From: Syntrophales bacterium
Lineage (GTDB): Bacteria > Desulfobacterota > Syntrophia > Syntrophales > UBA5619
Assembly: GCA_023229765.1 (NCBI GenBank)
Contig: JALNYO010000015.1
Location: 28,208 to 92,207 of the forward strand
DNA: 64,000 nt
Direction of reading: 5' to 3'
In this document: positions 50,180-60,263 of the stretch, one piece after another
Numbering within the stretch: position 1 is the first letter of the stretch
Layout of the letters: each line of letters starts with the position of its first letter
Made by a program: the position numbers and the translations under genes
The notes under the pieces: generated by a model
What the model was told of the DNA's origin: nothing
Databases searched by the model: none
Seen by the model: only the letters and a program-made list of their open reading frames with translations

Positions 50180-52177
50180 TTAGTAAAAATTTTTGCCGTA
50201 GAGCTGCTTGCTTAATCCGATCAGGTCGGCCCATTTCATTGGTCCGCCTTTATCGGCTGGAAAACCTATCCCCCAGATCATCCCTACATCGATCATCCGG
50301 ACGTCATCCACTATCCGGCGCTCGAGCAGATCACTGCCTACTTGAACCATCGCAGTTAGAATGCCGTTCTGGATTTCCCTTTCGCTCATCTCCCGGGATG
50401 GACGTTTTGCAATCAGCGGCAACACTTCCGGATCGACGCTGCCATCCTTTAAAAAGAACCCCTTCCCCGATTTTTTGAGACCAAGCCTTCCCGCTTCCAC
50501 GACACTTTTAAGAGTCTCCTGCTCAACCCCCATGCCGACAAATACCTTATAGGGGATGTCTATTCCCACTTCATCGGTAAGCCGGATCGGCCCCACCGGC
50601 ATTCCAAAGCGGGTCATCGCCGTATCTATCTTCTCGATCGCGTTCCCCTCTTCGAGATACTGAAGCGCATTGGTGAGGTTGGGAAAGAGCATCGCATTGA
50701 CGACAAATCCGGCGTTGTCGCGGCAGACAAGCGGCCGCTTTCTGATCATGCCGACAAAATTAAGCAGGTTGTCAATCGTCTCCCGGGTAGTGTTGTTACC
50801 CTGAATTACCTCAACCAATTGCATCAGCCAGACCGGAGAAAAGAAATGGAGGCCGGCAAAGCGTTCGTTATGACTGACAAACGGCGACATGGAGTTGATC
50901 GGGAGGGAGGAGGTGTTGCTGGAGATAATGCAGTCATCGCGAACCATGCCGCAGAGTTCCTCATAGACCTGTTTTTTTACCGCAATCGCTTCGAAAACGG
51001 CCTCAACGACAATATCCACATCCTTGAAGGCGGAGACGTACTCCGAGACGGTTGTCAGACGGGACATTACTTCATCGACAGGGGTTTTGAGCCGTTTCTT
51101 CTCGGCCATCCCTTCGAGCGTCTTTCTGACGAAGGCCCTTCCCGGCTCCAGAGCCTCCGGAATGTCCTTTACCAGAACGGGAATTGTTGTGTTGCGGAGG
51201 ATATCGATCACGATTCCCCTTCCCATGGTTCCGAATCCAAGGACCGCAGCGCTCCGCAACGGCTTCGGAGTAAAACCCATAGTCATCATCGCCATGGGTT
51301 TATCCGTCATCCCCTTCAGAAAAAAGGTATTGATGCTGCCCTTGGCCTCCTTCGACAACACAACCTCGACAAAATTTTTGCGTTCGATCTCCAGCCCCTG
51401 CTCCAGCGGAACCTTTAACCCTTCGTGCATGGACTTCAGCGCCAGCATTGGGGCGGGAAGCTCCCGTCCTCTGGTAACCTTCAGGATTCCTTCTTTTGCC
51501 AACTGGGCTACGGCATCTATCTGGGAGAATTTCTGTTCCGGTCTTTTCAGGTCAGCCTTTCCCGCGATGATCTCCTCAAGAAAAACCCTGGCCGCCAAAA
51601 GCAAATCAGCATCAGCAGGAATCAGCCTGTCAACAATGCCCATCTCGTAGGCCTTCGCCGCCGGCAGCATCGTCCCTCTCAGGATAAGCTCCATGGCCGG
51701 ATAGCCGATCAGACGGGGGAGCCGCTGGGTGCCTCCCCCGCCGGGAAAAAGACCGACGTTGATTTCCGGCAAGCCAATAATCGTGGTTTTTCCCTCTCTG
51801 GCGATCCTCGCCTTACAGGCAAGCGCAAATTCCAGCCCTCCTCCGAGGCAATGACCGTGAATCGCCGCGACCGAGGGAAACTTAAGCGACTCCAAACGGG
51901 CAAATGAGCCATGAAAAAGCTCGACGGTGCGCCTTGCCTCAGCGGAGTCAGCTATTTCGGAAATAAGCTTCAAATTAGCGCCGGCCAGAAAATTATCGGG
52001 CTTTCCGGAAATAAAGACGATCCCGCGTATGCCCCGGGCGGCTTCCAGTTCGCGCATAATCTCTTCAAAACCGATAAAAGCCTCCTCCGTCCAAGTATTC
52101 ATCTTTTCGCCGGCGACATCAAAGACAATCACCCCTATTCCGGAATCATCAATCTCCATATTGAAAACCTTGGCCAT
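50180..52177 (-). CDS. Enoyl-CoA hydratase / 3-hydroxyacyl-CoA dehydrogenase fusion (FadB/FadJ-like)
   Basis: 665 residues. The N-terminal crotonase domain (about 1-190) has [20 protein letters not shown] and [20 protein letters not shown], both with expected catalytic glutamate positions. The Rossmann domain begins near residue 305 ([12 protein letters not shown]), followed by [10 protein letters not shown] and the catalytic histidine in [11 protein letters not shown], then the C-terminal dehydrogenase domains. It performs the second and third steps of beta-oxidation. The ATG at 52177 follows GGTGGGG; a GTG at 52186 is possible. A hydroxyacyl-CoA dehydrogenase gene stands just upstream. Confidence 0.92.
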   Translation of the reverse strand: MAKVFNMEIDDSGIGVIVFDVAGEKMNTWTEEAFIGFEEIMRELEAARGIRGIVFISGKPDNFLAGANLKLISEIADSAEARRTVELFHGSFARLESLKFPSVAAIHGHCLGGGLEFALACKARIAREGKTTIIGLPEINVGLFPGGGGTQRLPRLIGYPAMELILRGTMLPAAKAYEMGIVDRLIPADADLLLAARVFLEEIIAGKADLKRPEQKFSQIDAVAQLAKEGILKVTRGRELPAPMLALKSMHEGLKVPLEQGLEIERKNFVEVVLSKEAKGSINTFFLKGMTDKPMAMMTMGFTPKPLRSAAVLGFGTMGRGIVIDILRNTTIPVLVKDIPEALEPGRAFVRKTLEGMAEKKRLKTPVDEVMSRLTTVSEYVSAFKDVDIVVEAVFEAIAVKKQVYEELCGMVRDDCIISSNTSSLPINSMSPFVSHNERFAGLHFFSPVWLMQLVEVIQGNNTTRETIDNLLNFVGMIRKRPLVCRDNAGFVVNAMLFPNLTNALQYLEEGNAIEKIDTAMTRFGMPVGPIRLTDEVGIDIPYKVFVGMGVEQETLKSVVEAGRLGLKKSGKGFFLKDGSVDPEVLPLIAKRPSREMSEREIQNGILTAMVQVGSDLLERRIVDDVRMIDVGMIWGIGFPADKGGPMKWADLIGLSKQLYGKNFY

Positions 52178-52256
52178 ATTCCCCACCCCCGTTGAGTAAA
52201 TTGTAACGGATAACTCTGCGAAACTACACGATACTGCCTGTCTGCCTGCGTGTGTT

Positions 52257-53024
52257 TTATCTGGCCGTCATCCTTAGCGCCCCATCAAGACGGATGCATT
52301 CTCCGTTTAACAAAGAGTTTTCCAATATGTGGCGCACAAGCGCCGCGAACTCCGCGGGTCTGCCAAGTCGTTTCGGAAACGGGACCGTCCCTGCCAGTTC
52401 CACCCTCACGCTCTCCGGCAGCCCGGCCATCATCGGGGTATCGATCAAACCAGGCGCAATCGCCATTACGCGGATGCCGTAATCGGCGCACTCCCTTGCC
52501 ACGGGAAGCGTCATCCCCACCACGCCGGCCTTGGAGGCGCCATAAGCGGCCTGGCCGATCTGGCCTTCAAAAGCGGCGACAGAAGCGGTATTGACTACTA
52601 CCCCTCTTTCCCCCTCCCCATTAGGCTCGTTTTTTGCCATCTGCTCGATCGCCAGCCTTGTGATGTTAAAGGTGCCGATCAGATTAATCCGGACAACCCT
52701 GGTGAAAAAATCAAGCGACAGGACGCCTTTTCTCGATAAAATCTTACCCGGATCGCCAACCCCTGCGCAATTGATAGCGACATTGATTGTCCCGAATGCC
52801 GCGACCGTCTTCTCGATCGCCGCCCGGGCGCTTTCGTCGCTCGTCACATCGGTATGAGCAAAGATAACATTAGGCCCCAGTTCCGCGGCGATTTTTTCAC
52901 CCCGTTCGGCAACGACATCAAAGATTGCAACTCTTGCCCCCTCTGCGGCCAGCATCCTGACGCATGTCTCTCCCATCCCTGAAGCCCCCCCGGTAACAAC
53001 GGCAATCGAATCCTTAATCTGCAT
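52257..53024 (-). CDS. SDR-family 3-hydroxyacyl-CoA dehydrogenase (HSD17B10-like)
   Basis: 255 residues. NAD-binding VTGGASGMGETCVRML, INCAGVG, active-site serine in VVNTASVAAFEGQ and YGASKAGVVG (Tyr and Lys) are in place. Similarity to the type 2 short-chain 3-hydroxyacyl-CoA dehydrogenase is suggested by the insertion around EQMAKNEPNGEGERG. It would oxidise 3-hydroxyacyl-CoA with NAD. GGAGG lies 8-9 bases before the ATG at 53024. It precedes the FadB-like gene in the same direction. Confidence 0.87.
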   Translation of the reverse strand: MQIKDSIAVVTGGASGMGETCVRMLAAEGARVAIFDVVAERGEKIAAELGPNVIFAHTDVTSDESARAAIEKTVAAFGTINVAINCAGVGDPGKILSRKGVLSLDFFTRVVRINLIGTFNITRLAIEQMAKNEPNGEGERGVVVNTASVAAFEGQIGQAAYGASKAGVVGMTLPVARECADYGIRVMAIAPGLIDTPMMAGLPESVRVELAGTVPFPKRLGRPAEFAALVRHILENSLLNGECIRLDGALRMTAR

Positions 53025-53138
53025 TAAATTTATCCTCCCGAGAAAAATTTTATAGAAATTATCTGCCTGGAAAATAAGGCGATATGGAAAAGAAGTCAAC
53101 GTAAAAATACACCCTCCATCACGCCGGTTGCAGATGGA

Positions 53139-54317
53139 TTATTTGGATAACAGATCTATAACCATGATCTCAGGCGGCGCCAACAGGCGAATAGGCGGCC
53201 CCCAGACCCCGGCGCCTCTGTTCACATGCAGCAGAGATTCCTGCGAAAGCTGGTAATCGCCAGCATGGTAAGGAAAGACCAGGTTGGTAACGATGCTGAA
53301 GGGAAATATCTGCCCACTGTGGGTGTGTCCTGAAAGTTGCAGCTCGAAAAAACCGATCGCTTTTTTTTCAACATCTGGCCGGTGTTTGAGAAGAATTTTG
53401 AAATGGTTGCCCTCTGTACGGGAAAGGAGTTCCCGGTCATCAACAATAACCTTTGCTTCCATGACGCCTCCAGGGTCATCAACGCCGATTAGATCAACCG
53501 CCCCGGCGATCGTTGCCGTCCGGTTGCGTAAAAAAACAAACCCGGCTTCTTCCATAAATTCGGTCGCCTTATCAATGCCCAGGTAAAACTCATGGTTTCC
53601 CGCAACAGCGAACTTTCCCCATTTTGGCTTGATTTCGCTGAACTGGCGCGCAGCCTCCTCAAGATATGTGCCTCTGCCGTCAACAAGATCGCCCGTAGAA
53701 ACGACGACATCCGGGGCTGCCTCCCGGACAGCGCGAATTATACCGGAAACATTTCCAGCTTGCAACGCCCCTCCGATATGCACGTCGGAAATCTGCACTA
53801 TTCGTATTTTGCCTATTTCCTTAGGTATCTTCTCGGAATGGATGGTCAGGAATTCGGTGCGGAGGCTGCCGGCCTCGAATGAACCATAAACTGCCAGAAG
53901 AACTGCAACCGCCGCAGGAATCATAAAACGCATCCCGGCCGTGGGAATAAAGGCATCTATATTGCCATTGAATCTGCTCACAACTGCCAGCGCAACAAAA
54001 TTATACAGTTCAACAAACAGCGAAACAAAGAGAAAAAACAGCAGAAAAGCCATCCAGTAGTAGCCCAGCAACGCAAGGAAACGGACAAGCAAATCGCTTA
54101 CCCTTCCCTCCAAGGCGCGAATAATCAGCGGGGCCAGGAAACCTGCCGCCAGCAGGAGCAAAAGGATGGCGAAGCCCATCCCTCCCATACGAATGGCCGC
54201 CTGAATCCTGAGAAAAAAAAGGAGGTGAAACCCTCCATAGATAAGCAGAAAAAATAACAGGAAAAGCTTCAAATCGAATCCCTTCAAATTATTCCAGCCT
54301 GATTTACGCTCAGGCAA
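53139..54317 (-). CDS. Membrane-anchored metallophosphoesterase (YkuE-like)
   Basis: 392 residues. Four or five membrane helices in the first 150 residues are followed by a calcineurin-type phosphoesterase domain with IVQISDVHIGG, VSTGDLVDGRG, FAVAGNHEFY, LLKHRP and LSGHTHSGQIFPF, binding two metals. The substrate may be a lipid-linked or envelope phosphate, not decidable here. The start is TTG at 54317 with GGGGAG 9 bases upstream; the next in-frame ATG is inside the second helix. Divergent from larE. Confidence 0.88.
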   Translation of the reverse strand: MPERKSGWNNLKGFDLKLFLLFFLLIYGGFHLLFFLRIQAAIRMGGMGFAILLLLLAAGFLAPLIIRALEGRVSDLLVRFLALLGYYWMAFLLFFLFVSLFVELYNFVALAVVSRFNGNIDAFIPTAGMRFMIPAAVAVLLAVYGSFEAGSLRTEFLTIHSEKIPKEIGKIRIVQISDVHIGGALQAGNVSGIIRAVREAAPDVVVSTGDLVDGRGTYLEEAARQFSEIKPKWGKFAVAGNHEFYLGIDKATEFMEEAGFVFLRNRTATIAGAVDLIGVDDPGGVMEAKVIVDDRELLSRTEGNHFKILLKHRPDVEKKAIGFFELQLSGHTHSGQIFPFSIVTNLVFPYHAGDYQLSQESLLHVNRGAGVWGPPIRLLAPPEIMVIDLLSK

Positions 54318-54456
54318 CTGTTAAAACTCCCCGATCAAAAGCCATAAACTTGAATTCCGGCAGGAAGCATTATCATTTTTTGTTTGCAGAAACATCATTA
54401 AAAAGCTATTTGATCTAAAACCGTTTTGCCAAAATGATGTATGGAGATTTTTAAAG

Positions 54457-55272
54457 ATGCAGATTATTAAAGAAAAGCATAGGAAACTGCGCTCTTTGCT
54501 GAAAAATACGGGAGGCTTGGTGGTCGCCTATTCCGGCGGCTGCGACAGCACCCTGCTGGCATATGTTGCCAGGGAAACACTGGGAAGCAGCTCCCTTTGC
54601 GTGCTTCTTTCCTCCGAGTCATATCCCCAGAGCGAAACGGATCAGGCATTGAATACAGCCGCCGCCCTAGGGTTGTCTGTAATAACCATAACGGAAAGCA
54701 TGGTCGCCGACCTTGATTTTACAGCCAACACGATCGAACGTTGCTATTTTTGCAAGAAAAGACTGTTCGCAAGATTGTTGGAGATCGGGCGTCAGTACTC
54801 TCTTTACTTCGTCGCCGATGGGTCAAACCGGGACGACTCCGATGACTACCGTCCGGGCAAACGCGCCTCAGAGGAACTGGGCGTTATAAGCCCCCTGCAG
54901 GATGCAGGGTTTACAAAAGATGATGTGCGGAAACTTTCCCGTCAACTGAACCTGCCGACCTGGAACAAACCGTCCCTGGCCTGCCTCGCCTCGCGAATTC
55001 CTTATGGGACGAAAATCGACCCAGCCATTCTTCAGCGCATCGGCAAGGCTGAGCAAATTCTTAAAGAGAGGGGCTTTAATCAGGTGCGGGTTCGACACCA
55101 TGGAGATATCGCCCGCATTGAGGTGGAAACTACTGAAATAAAACGCCTTGCTGCGGATGAAAATAGATTGGATGTTGAGCGGGAATTCAAAAAATTGGGA
55201 TACCTGTATGTCACCCTGGACTTGAACGGTTACAAAACGGGAAGCATGAATGCGGTTCTGAAAAGTCAATAG
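54457..55272 (+). CDS. larE: ATP-dependent sacrificial sulfur transferase LarE
   Basis: 271 residues. PP-loop VVAYSGGCDSTLLAYVA at residues 22-38, CYFCKKRLFARLL, VADGSNRDDSDDYRPGKRAS and the cysteine-bearing WNKPSLACLASRIPYG are typical of LarE, which donates sulfur during synthesis of the nickel-pincer nucleotide cofactor of lactate racemase-type enzymes. No larA, B or C gene is near, so it may serve another sulfur transfer or partners elsewhere. GGAG lies 10 bases before the ATG. Confidence 0.9.
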   Translation: MQIIKEKHRKLRSLLKNTGGLVVAYSGGCDSTLLAYVARETLGSSSLCVLLSSESYPQSETDQALNTAAALGLSVITITESMVADLDFTANTIERCYFCKKRLFARLLEIGRQYSLYFVADGSNRDDSDDYRPGKRASEELGVISPLQDAGFTKDDVRKLSRQLNLPTWNKPSLACLASRIPYGTKIDPAILQRIGKAEQILKERGFNQVRVRHHGDIARIEVETTEIKRLAADENRLDVEREFKKLGYLYVTLDLNGYKTGSMNAVLKSQ

Positions 55273-55353
55273 GTGAAATAAAATGTGCTGACTTCCTCAT
55301 CTGAACAGATATAAATAACAGGCAAACCCTATCAGGGAAAGGAAAATGATCTT

Positions 55354-56406
55354 ATGACCCATATCTTCAACTGCATGGCAACCGCAATTGGCAGCATGCC
55401 CAATCTGGACGCCGACGCCGCCCTGGAAATGGCGCTCCGCTATCTTCCCGAGGCGCCGGCATGGCCCCAGCTCCCCCAGAGAGATTACCGGGAGAGAATG
55501 GATGTCCAGTACAGCGAGTCGCTACCGGGGCTTATTCTCGATGAAAATATGAAGAAGGTTTCCTTCAACACAGCCGGCGACCTTACCGACGATCTTGAAA
55601 AATTCTTCACGCGGTATCTGGAAAAAGACTACGAGTACTTCAGGATATCTGAGTCTTACGCCCTCGGCTTCCATGCTTTCCTGAAGGCGCTGAATAAAGG
55701 CGCGGCCGCAAATGCCACTTATCTGAAGGGACAGATAACCGGCCCTCTCACCGCTGGAACGTCGCTGAAAGATGATAACGGAATCGACATCATCCACAAT
55801 GAAACGCTTTTCGACGTCCTAGTAAAGGGACTGACGATGAAGGCCCTCTGGCAAATCGAAAAACTAAAGCCGTTTGGAAAACCGGTCATTATTCTTATGG
55901 ATGAGCCCTCCATGGAATCGCTCGGCTCCGCCTTCTCGGCTGTCTCCTCTGACCTTGTCGCGGAAAAAATCAACGAAATAGCCGACGCCATTCATGAAGC
56001 GGGAGGCCTTGCCGGCATCCACTGTTGCGGAAATGCGGACTGGTCTATGATATTCAACGCGCGAATCGATATCGTCAACTTCGACGCTTATGAATACATG
56101 GAAAAGGTCATGCTTTATCCAGCCGATATCAAGAAATTTACCGAAAGCGGAGGGGCGCTTGCCTGGGGGATTGTTCCAACCGGTTCATACAAAGGTTCAG
56201 AAACGCCGGCACTGCTTCTTTCCAAGCTCGATGCCGGAATAAAGTATCTTGAAAAGCAGGGCATCCCTCGTGAAATCATTCTCCGCCAGAGTCTGATCAC
56301 CCCGGCGTGTGGAATGGGCAGTCTTAACCCTGAAAAGGCCGAAGCAATCCTGAAACTCCTCCAGCAGGTAGCGGAAGGGATGCAGCTTAAAATTGCCGCA
56401 CGTTAA
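55354..56406 (+). CDS. MetE C-terminal-like / uroporphyrinogen decarboxylase-fold protein
   Basis: 350 residues, no membrane segment. TAIGSMPNLDADAALEMALR at the start, the zinc-ligand loops GLAGIHCCGNADWSM and LITPACGMGSLNPEKAE, and MDEPSMESLG in the middle fit the cobalamin-independent methionine synthase C-terminal / UROD fold family that moves methyl groups. The N-terminal MetE half is absent, so it resembles stand-alone core MetE proteins that take methyl groups from a corrinoid protein; that is inference. It follows larE by 81 bases. Confidence 0.75.
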   Translation: MTHIFNCMATAIGSMPNLDADAALEMALRYLPEAPAWPQLPQRDYRERMDVQYSESLPGLILDENMKKVSFNTAGDLTDDLEKFFTRYLEKDYEYFRISESYALGFHAFLKALNKGAAANATYLKGQITGPLTAGTSLKDDNGIDIIHNETLFDVLVKGLTMKALWQIEKLKPFGKPVIILMDEPSMESLGSAFSAVSSDLVAEKINEIADAIHEAGGLAGIHCCGNADWSMIFNARIDIVNFDAYEYMEKVMLYPADIKKFTESGGALAWGIVPTGSYKGSETPALLLSKLDAGIKYLEKQGIPREIILRQSLITPACGMGSLNPEKAEAILKLLQQVAEGMQLKIAAR

Positions 56407-56496
56407 TCGAACAACGCCAGCGGCAATTTAATTATCGGATATAACAAGTTTATCAAAATTAATTCTCAGGTGCGTAAATTTTTCCGAAAATTTATC

Positions 56497-56525
56497 TTGA
56501 CAGAAAAAAAATGGAATAATATAAG
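56497..56525 (+). promoter_or_regulatory. Promoter of the liv / acyl-CoA synthetase operon
   Basis: TTGACA (56497-56502), 17-base spacer, TATAAG (56520-56525), about 118 bases before the GTG start of livG. The region 56407-56496 upstream is AT-rich and holds no gene. Confidence 0.7.
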
Positions 56526-56642
56526 CCGCCCATCCAAGCATGAAAATACTGCCGCATCCGCGGCTGAGGCCTTTTGGCTAATCTACAGGCAAGCGGCCGC
56601 GTAATATCTTGAATGTCAAAACTACTGTACTCAGGAGGCGAT

Positions 56643-57449
56643 GTGACAAATAATCGCGTTGGGGATGAGGTTATCCTGAAGGGCGAGGAGATCACCTTGA
56701 GCTTCGGGGGGATAACGGCTCTCATGTCCGTGAATTTCTCGGTGAAAAAAGGAGAGGTGTTTTCAATCATCGGCCCGAACGGCGCCGGTAAAAGCAGCAT
56801 GTACAACGTAATCAATGGCTTTTACCACCCACAGCGGGGAAAGGTTATTTTTAAAGGCAAAGAGATAACGCACCTCAAACCATTCCAGATCGCCCGCCTG
56901 GGCATTGCCCGAAGTTTCCAGAATATTGAGTTGTTCAAGAACATGACTGTTCTGGAAAACATGATGCTCGGGCGCCATATCCATATTAAATACGGTCTTC
57001 TGGCCTCGATGCTCTATTTCGGACCAGGCCGCAAGGAAGAGGTAAAGCACCGGAAACGCGTCGAAGACGTCATCGATTTCCTCGAGATTGAACACATCCG
57101 GAAAAAACATGTAGGAACATTGCCCTACGGGCTTCAGAAGCGGGTGGAAATGGCCCGGGCGCTCTGCCTGGAACCGGAAATCCTGCTTCTGGACGAACCG
57201 ATGGCCGGCATGAACCTCGAAGAAACCGAGGACATGTGCCGGTTTATCGTTGATGTCAACACTGAGTGGGGTGTCACGGTACTTCTTATTGAGCATGATA
57301 TGGGAGTTGTAATGGATCTGTCCGACAGGATGATGGTTCTCGATTTCGGCGAGAGCATCGCCGAAGGAACGCCGGATGAGATCCAGAAAAACGAAATGGT
57401 TGCAAAAGCCTATCTGGGGGATTCAGAGGGCGTATTTCTCGGAAGATAA
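56643..57449 (+). CDS. livG: Liv-type ABC transporter ATP-binding protein LivG
   Basis: 268 residues. Walker A GPNGAGKSS, LGIARSFQNIELFKNMTVLE, the LivG-style signature LPYGLQKRVEMARAL, Walker B EILLLDEPMAGMN and the switch LLIEHDM are present. Energises the LivHM permease together with LivF. I prefer the GTG at 56643, which has AGGAGG four bases upstream, over the in-frame ATG at 56613, which has no ribosome binding site. Note that ATG and GTG overlap as ATGTG with only the GTG in frame. Confidence 0.9.
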   Translation: MTNNRVGDEVILKGEEITLSFGGITALMSVNFSVKKGEVFSIIGPNGAGKSSMYNVINGFYHPQRGKVIFKGKEITHLKPFQIARLGIARSFQNIELFKNMTVLENMMLGRHIHIKYGLLASMLYFGPGRKEEVKHRKRVEDVIDFLEIEHIRKKHVGTLPYGLQKRVEMARALCLEPEILLLDEPMAGMNLEETEDMCRFIVDVNTEWGVTVLLIEHDMGVVMDLSDRMMVLDFGESIAEGTPDEIQKNEMVAKAYLGDSEGVFLGR

Positions 57450-57459
57450 CGGGGGAAAC

Positions 57460-59352
57460 ATGGCGGCGGATACATTTCCGAAACTATTGATGGAACGGGC
57501 CAAGCGGTACGGATCCGGCAAGATTGCCATTCGCGAAAAGGATCTCGGCATCTGGCAGTCATTCACCTGGCAGGAATATCTTGAAAAGGTCAAATATTTT
57601 TCCCTCGGTCTGATCAGCCTTGGATTTGAACCGGGCGACAAGATAGCGGTCATCGGCGACAACAAGCCGGAATGGGTTATTGCGGAACTGGCCGCGCAAG
57701 CGGCATGCGGATATGGCGTGGGAATTTATCAGGACTCCATCCTCAAGGAAATTGCCCATATTATCAACCACTCGGATGCGAAGTTTGTAGTTGCCGAAGA
57801 TCAGGAGCAGTGTGACAAGATTCTCGACATGATCGAAGATCTGCCTAATATTAAAAAGGTGATTTATTACGACCCCAAGGGGATGAGCAAATACGGGGAT
57901 GAGATTCTTGCCCATTTTCCGGACATCATCGCTCTGGGCAGGGAGTACGAAAAAACCCATCCGGGCCTGTTTGAAAAAAATGTGGAAAGCACCAAAGAGG
58001 ACGATATCTCCTGGATATGCACAACCTCGGGCACAACAGGGCTTCCGAAACTGGCAATGCTGACTCATAAAAACCTTATCTCCATGGCCTCCAATCTCGG
58101 AAAATTTGATCCCAAGTATGAGACAGACAATATCGTCTCTTTTCTGCCGCTGCCTTGGGTCGGCGAGCAGATGATTGCCGTTGCCAGCGGGCTTCTTTTC
58201 GGAATGACGGTAAACTTTCCGGAAAGCGCCGAATCAGCCCAGGCCGATTTGAGGGAGATAGGGCCCAATGTCATGTTCTCGCCGCCGCGGGTCTGGGAAA
58301 ATCTTTGCGCCAGCGTTCAGGTAAAGGTGATGGACGCCTCCTGGCTGAAAAGGGCGATCTTCAACGTCTCCCTGCCCATCGGCGAAAAATGGTCAGAGTA
58401 TAAATTTGCCAAAAAAACCCCCCCGCTTTATTTCACGATTATTTACTACCTCGCCTATTACGCGGTCTTCAAGGCGCTTAAGGATCGTCTCGGTTTCAGC
58501 AATATCCGCTCCGCTACAACCGGGGGCGCCGCGCTCGGTCCGGACACGTTCAAATTTTTCCACGCCCTCGGCATCTCCTTGAAGCAGATCTACGGACAGA
58601 CGGAAATAGCCGGGATATCCTGCGTGCACAAGGATAACGACATCAATCCGGACACCATGGGTCAACCGATTCCGGAAACTGAAATGAAAATATCGGAAAC
58701 CGGGGAGATCCTCTCCAAGGGGCCGGCGGTTTTTGCGGGATACTATAAACAGCCTGAGGAAACCGCAAATACGGTCATTGACGGATGGCTGCATTCCGGC
58801 GATGCCGGTTATCTTACCCCGGATGGTCATATCGTCGTTATTGACCGCATCAAGGACGTCATGAGCCTGATCGACGGGGTCAAGTTCTCACCGCAGTTCA
58901 TCGAAAACAAGCTGAAATTCAGTCCCTACGTCAAAGAGGCGGTAACCGTCGGTCACAACCGCGATTTCATCATCGCCATGATCAGCATCGATTTCGGAAT
59001 TGTTGGCAACTGGGCGGAACGTCACCGAATAAACTTCACCACCTATACCGACCTCTCTTCAAAACCGGAAGTCATCGACCTGATCCAGAGTGAGGCGGAA
59101 AAGGTAAACAAGGGCCTTCCGGAAAACGCCCGGATCAGACGCTTTGTCCTGCTTTACAAGGAGCTCGACGCCGATGACGATGAGTTGACCAGAACGGGCA
59201 AGGTCCGGCGGCATTATGTAGAGGAAAAATACGCTGAAATCATTGAAGGAATGTACTCCGGCAGTGATTCAATCAAGATAGATGCGACGATAAAATTCCA
59301 GGATGGTAAAACATCCACCATTCATACCGTCATGGCGGTTAGAAACGTCTAA
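57460..59352 (+). CDS. Long-chain type acyl-CoA synthetase (AMP-forming)
   Basis: 630 residues. ATP loop CTTSGTTGLPKLAML, adenine site YGQTEIAGISCVH, HSGDAGYLTPDGHIVVIDR and a C-terminal lysine region RTGKVRRHYVEEKY define the AMP-forming ligase family; the FACS linker (DVMSLIDGVKFSPQFIENKL) suggests long-chain or aromatic carboxylic acids. It lies between livG and livH, 10 bases after livG and 14 before livH, and GGGGGAA precedes the ATG. The location suggests activation of the imported acid on the inside of the membrane. Confidence 0.9.
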   Translation: MAADTFPKLLMERAKRYGSGKIAIREKDLGIWQSFTWQEYLEKVKYFSLGLISLGFEPGDKIAVIGDNKPEWVIAELAAQAACGYGVGIYQDSILKEIAHIINHSDAKFVVAEDQEQCDKILDMIEDLPNIKKVIYYDPKGMSKYGDEILAHFPDIIALGREYEKTHPGLFEKNVESTKEDDISWICTTSGTTGLPKLAMLTHKNLISMASNLGKFDPKYETDNIVSFLPLPWVGEQMIAVASGLLFGMTVNFPESAESAQADLREIGPNVMFSPPRVWENLCASVQVKVMDASWLKRAIFNVSLPIGEKWSEYKFAKKTPPLYFTIIYYLAYYAVFKALKDRLGFSNIRSATTGGAALGPDTFKFFHALGISLKQIYGQTEIAGISCVHKDNDINPDTMGQPIPETEMKISETGEILSKGPAVFAGYYKQPEETANTVIDGWLHSGDAGYLTPDGHIVVIDRIKDVMSLIDGVKFSPQFIENKLKFSPYVKEAVTVGHNRDFIIAMISIDFGIVGNWAERHRINFTTYTDLSSKPEVIDLIQSEAEKVNKGLPENARIRRFVLLYKELDADDDELTRTGKVRRHYVEEKYAEIIEGMYSGSDSIKIDATIKFQDGKTSTIHTVMAVRNV

Positions 59353-59366
59353 GGGGAGATAAAAAT

Positions 59367-60251
59367 ATGGAACAGGTAGTGCAGTCGCTCATCAGCGGCA
59401 TCGTCGTCGGCAGTATTTACGCCTTGGTAGCCTTGGGATTCGTGCTGATTTACAAGTCAACTGCGGTCATCAACTTCGCCCAGGGCGAACTACTGATGTT
59501 CGGGGCATATATCTGCCTGACCCTTGTCACAACTATGAAACTCCCCTTTCTCCTTTCTTTTGTTGTTACCCTGCTTGCGGCTGCCATGCTTGGCTTCCTC
59601 TTGGAGCGGCTTTTTCTGAGGCCCATGATCGGCGAGCCGATCATCTCCGTCATCATGCTGACGATCGGCCTGGCAAGTTTGATGCAGGGTTTTATTCATG
59701 TTATCTGGGGCTCGGATACGATGGTTTTTCCCGCCATTTTTTCTCCCGAGCCGGTGCGCTTCCTGGGAATCGCCATTTCCCAAGTCTATATTTACAGCGT
59801 TCTTGCCGCGATAATTTGTCTGGTTTTATTTAATCTCTACTTCCGCTTTTCCAGCTCCGGAATCGCCATGCGGGCGGTCGCCAATGACCAGCAGGCGGCG
59901 CAGGCAATGGGCATCAGCATCAGCAAAATCTTCGCCATCGCCTGGGCGATCGCGGCAATCGTCGCCGGCATCGGCGGCATCTTGATCGGCAATATCAACG
60001 GCGTCAATACGAGCCTCAGTTCATTCGGCCTCAAGGTTTTCCCCGCCGTGATTCTGGGAGGCCTGGACAGCATCCCCGGCGCCATCCTCGGCGGGTTCAT
60101 TATCGGCTTGCTGGAAGCCTTGAGCGGGATTTACCTCGATCCGATTTTTGAAGGCGGGACAAAAGAGGTCATGCCGTTTATCGTTCTGGTGATAATCCTG
60201 ATGATCAAGCCTTATGGACTATTCGGCACGGAAGAGATAGAAAAGATATAG
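59367..60251 (+). CDS. livH: Liv-type ABC transporter permease LivH
   Basis: 294 residues with about eight membrane helices. SGIVVGSIYALVALGFVLIY, INFAQGELLMFGAYI, MRAVANDQQAAQAMGISISK (EAA-like loop that meets the ATPases) and ILGGLDSIPGAILGGFIIGL identify LivH. GGGGAG precedes the ATG. Confidence 0.94.
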   Translation: MEQVVQSLISGIVVGSIYALVALGFVLIYKSTAVINFAQGELLMFGAYICLTLVTTMKLPFLLSFVVTLLAAAMLGFLLERLFLRPMIGEPIISVIMLTIGLASLMQGFIHVIWGSDTMVFPAIFSPEPVRFLGIAISQVYIYSVLAAIICLVLFNLYFRFSSSGIAMRAVANDQQAAQAMGISISKIFAIAWAIAAIVAGIGGILIGNINGVNTSLSSFGLKVFPAVILGGLDSIPGAILGGFIIGLLEALSGIYLDPIFEGGTKEVMPFIVLVIILMIKPYGLFGTEEIEKI

Positions 60252-60263
60252 CGGAGGAATTCA

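Noticed and set aside
56613..56642. Upstream ATG for livG
   Set aside because: No ribosome binding site, whereas AGGAGG lies just before the in-frame GTG at 56643; still possible if the GTG is unused.
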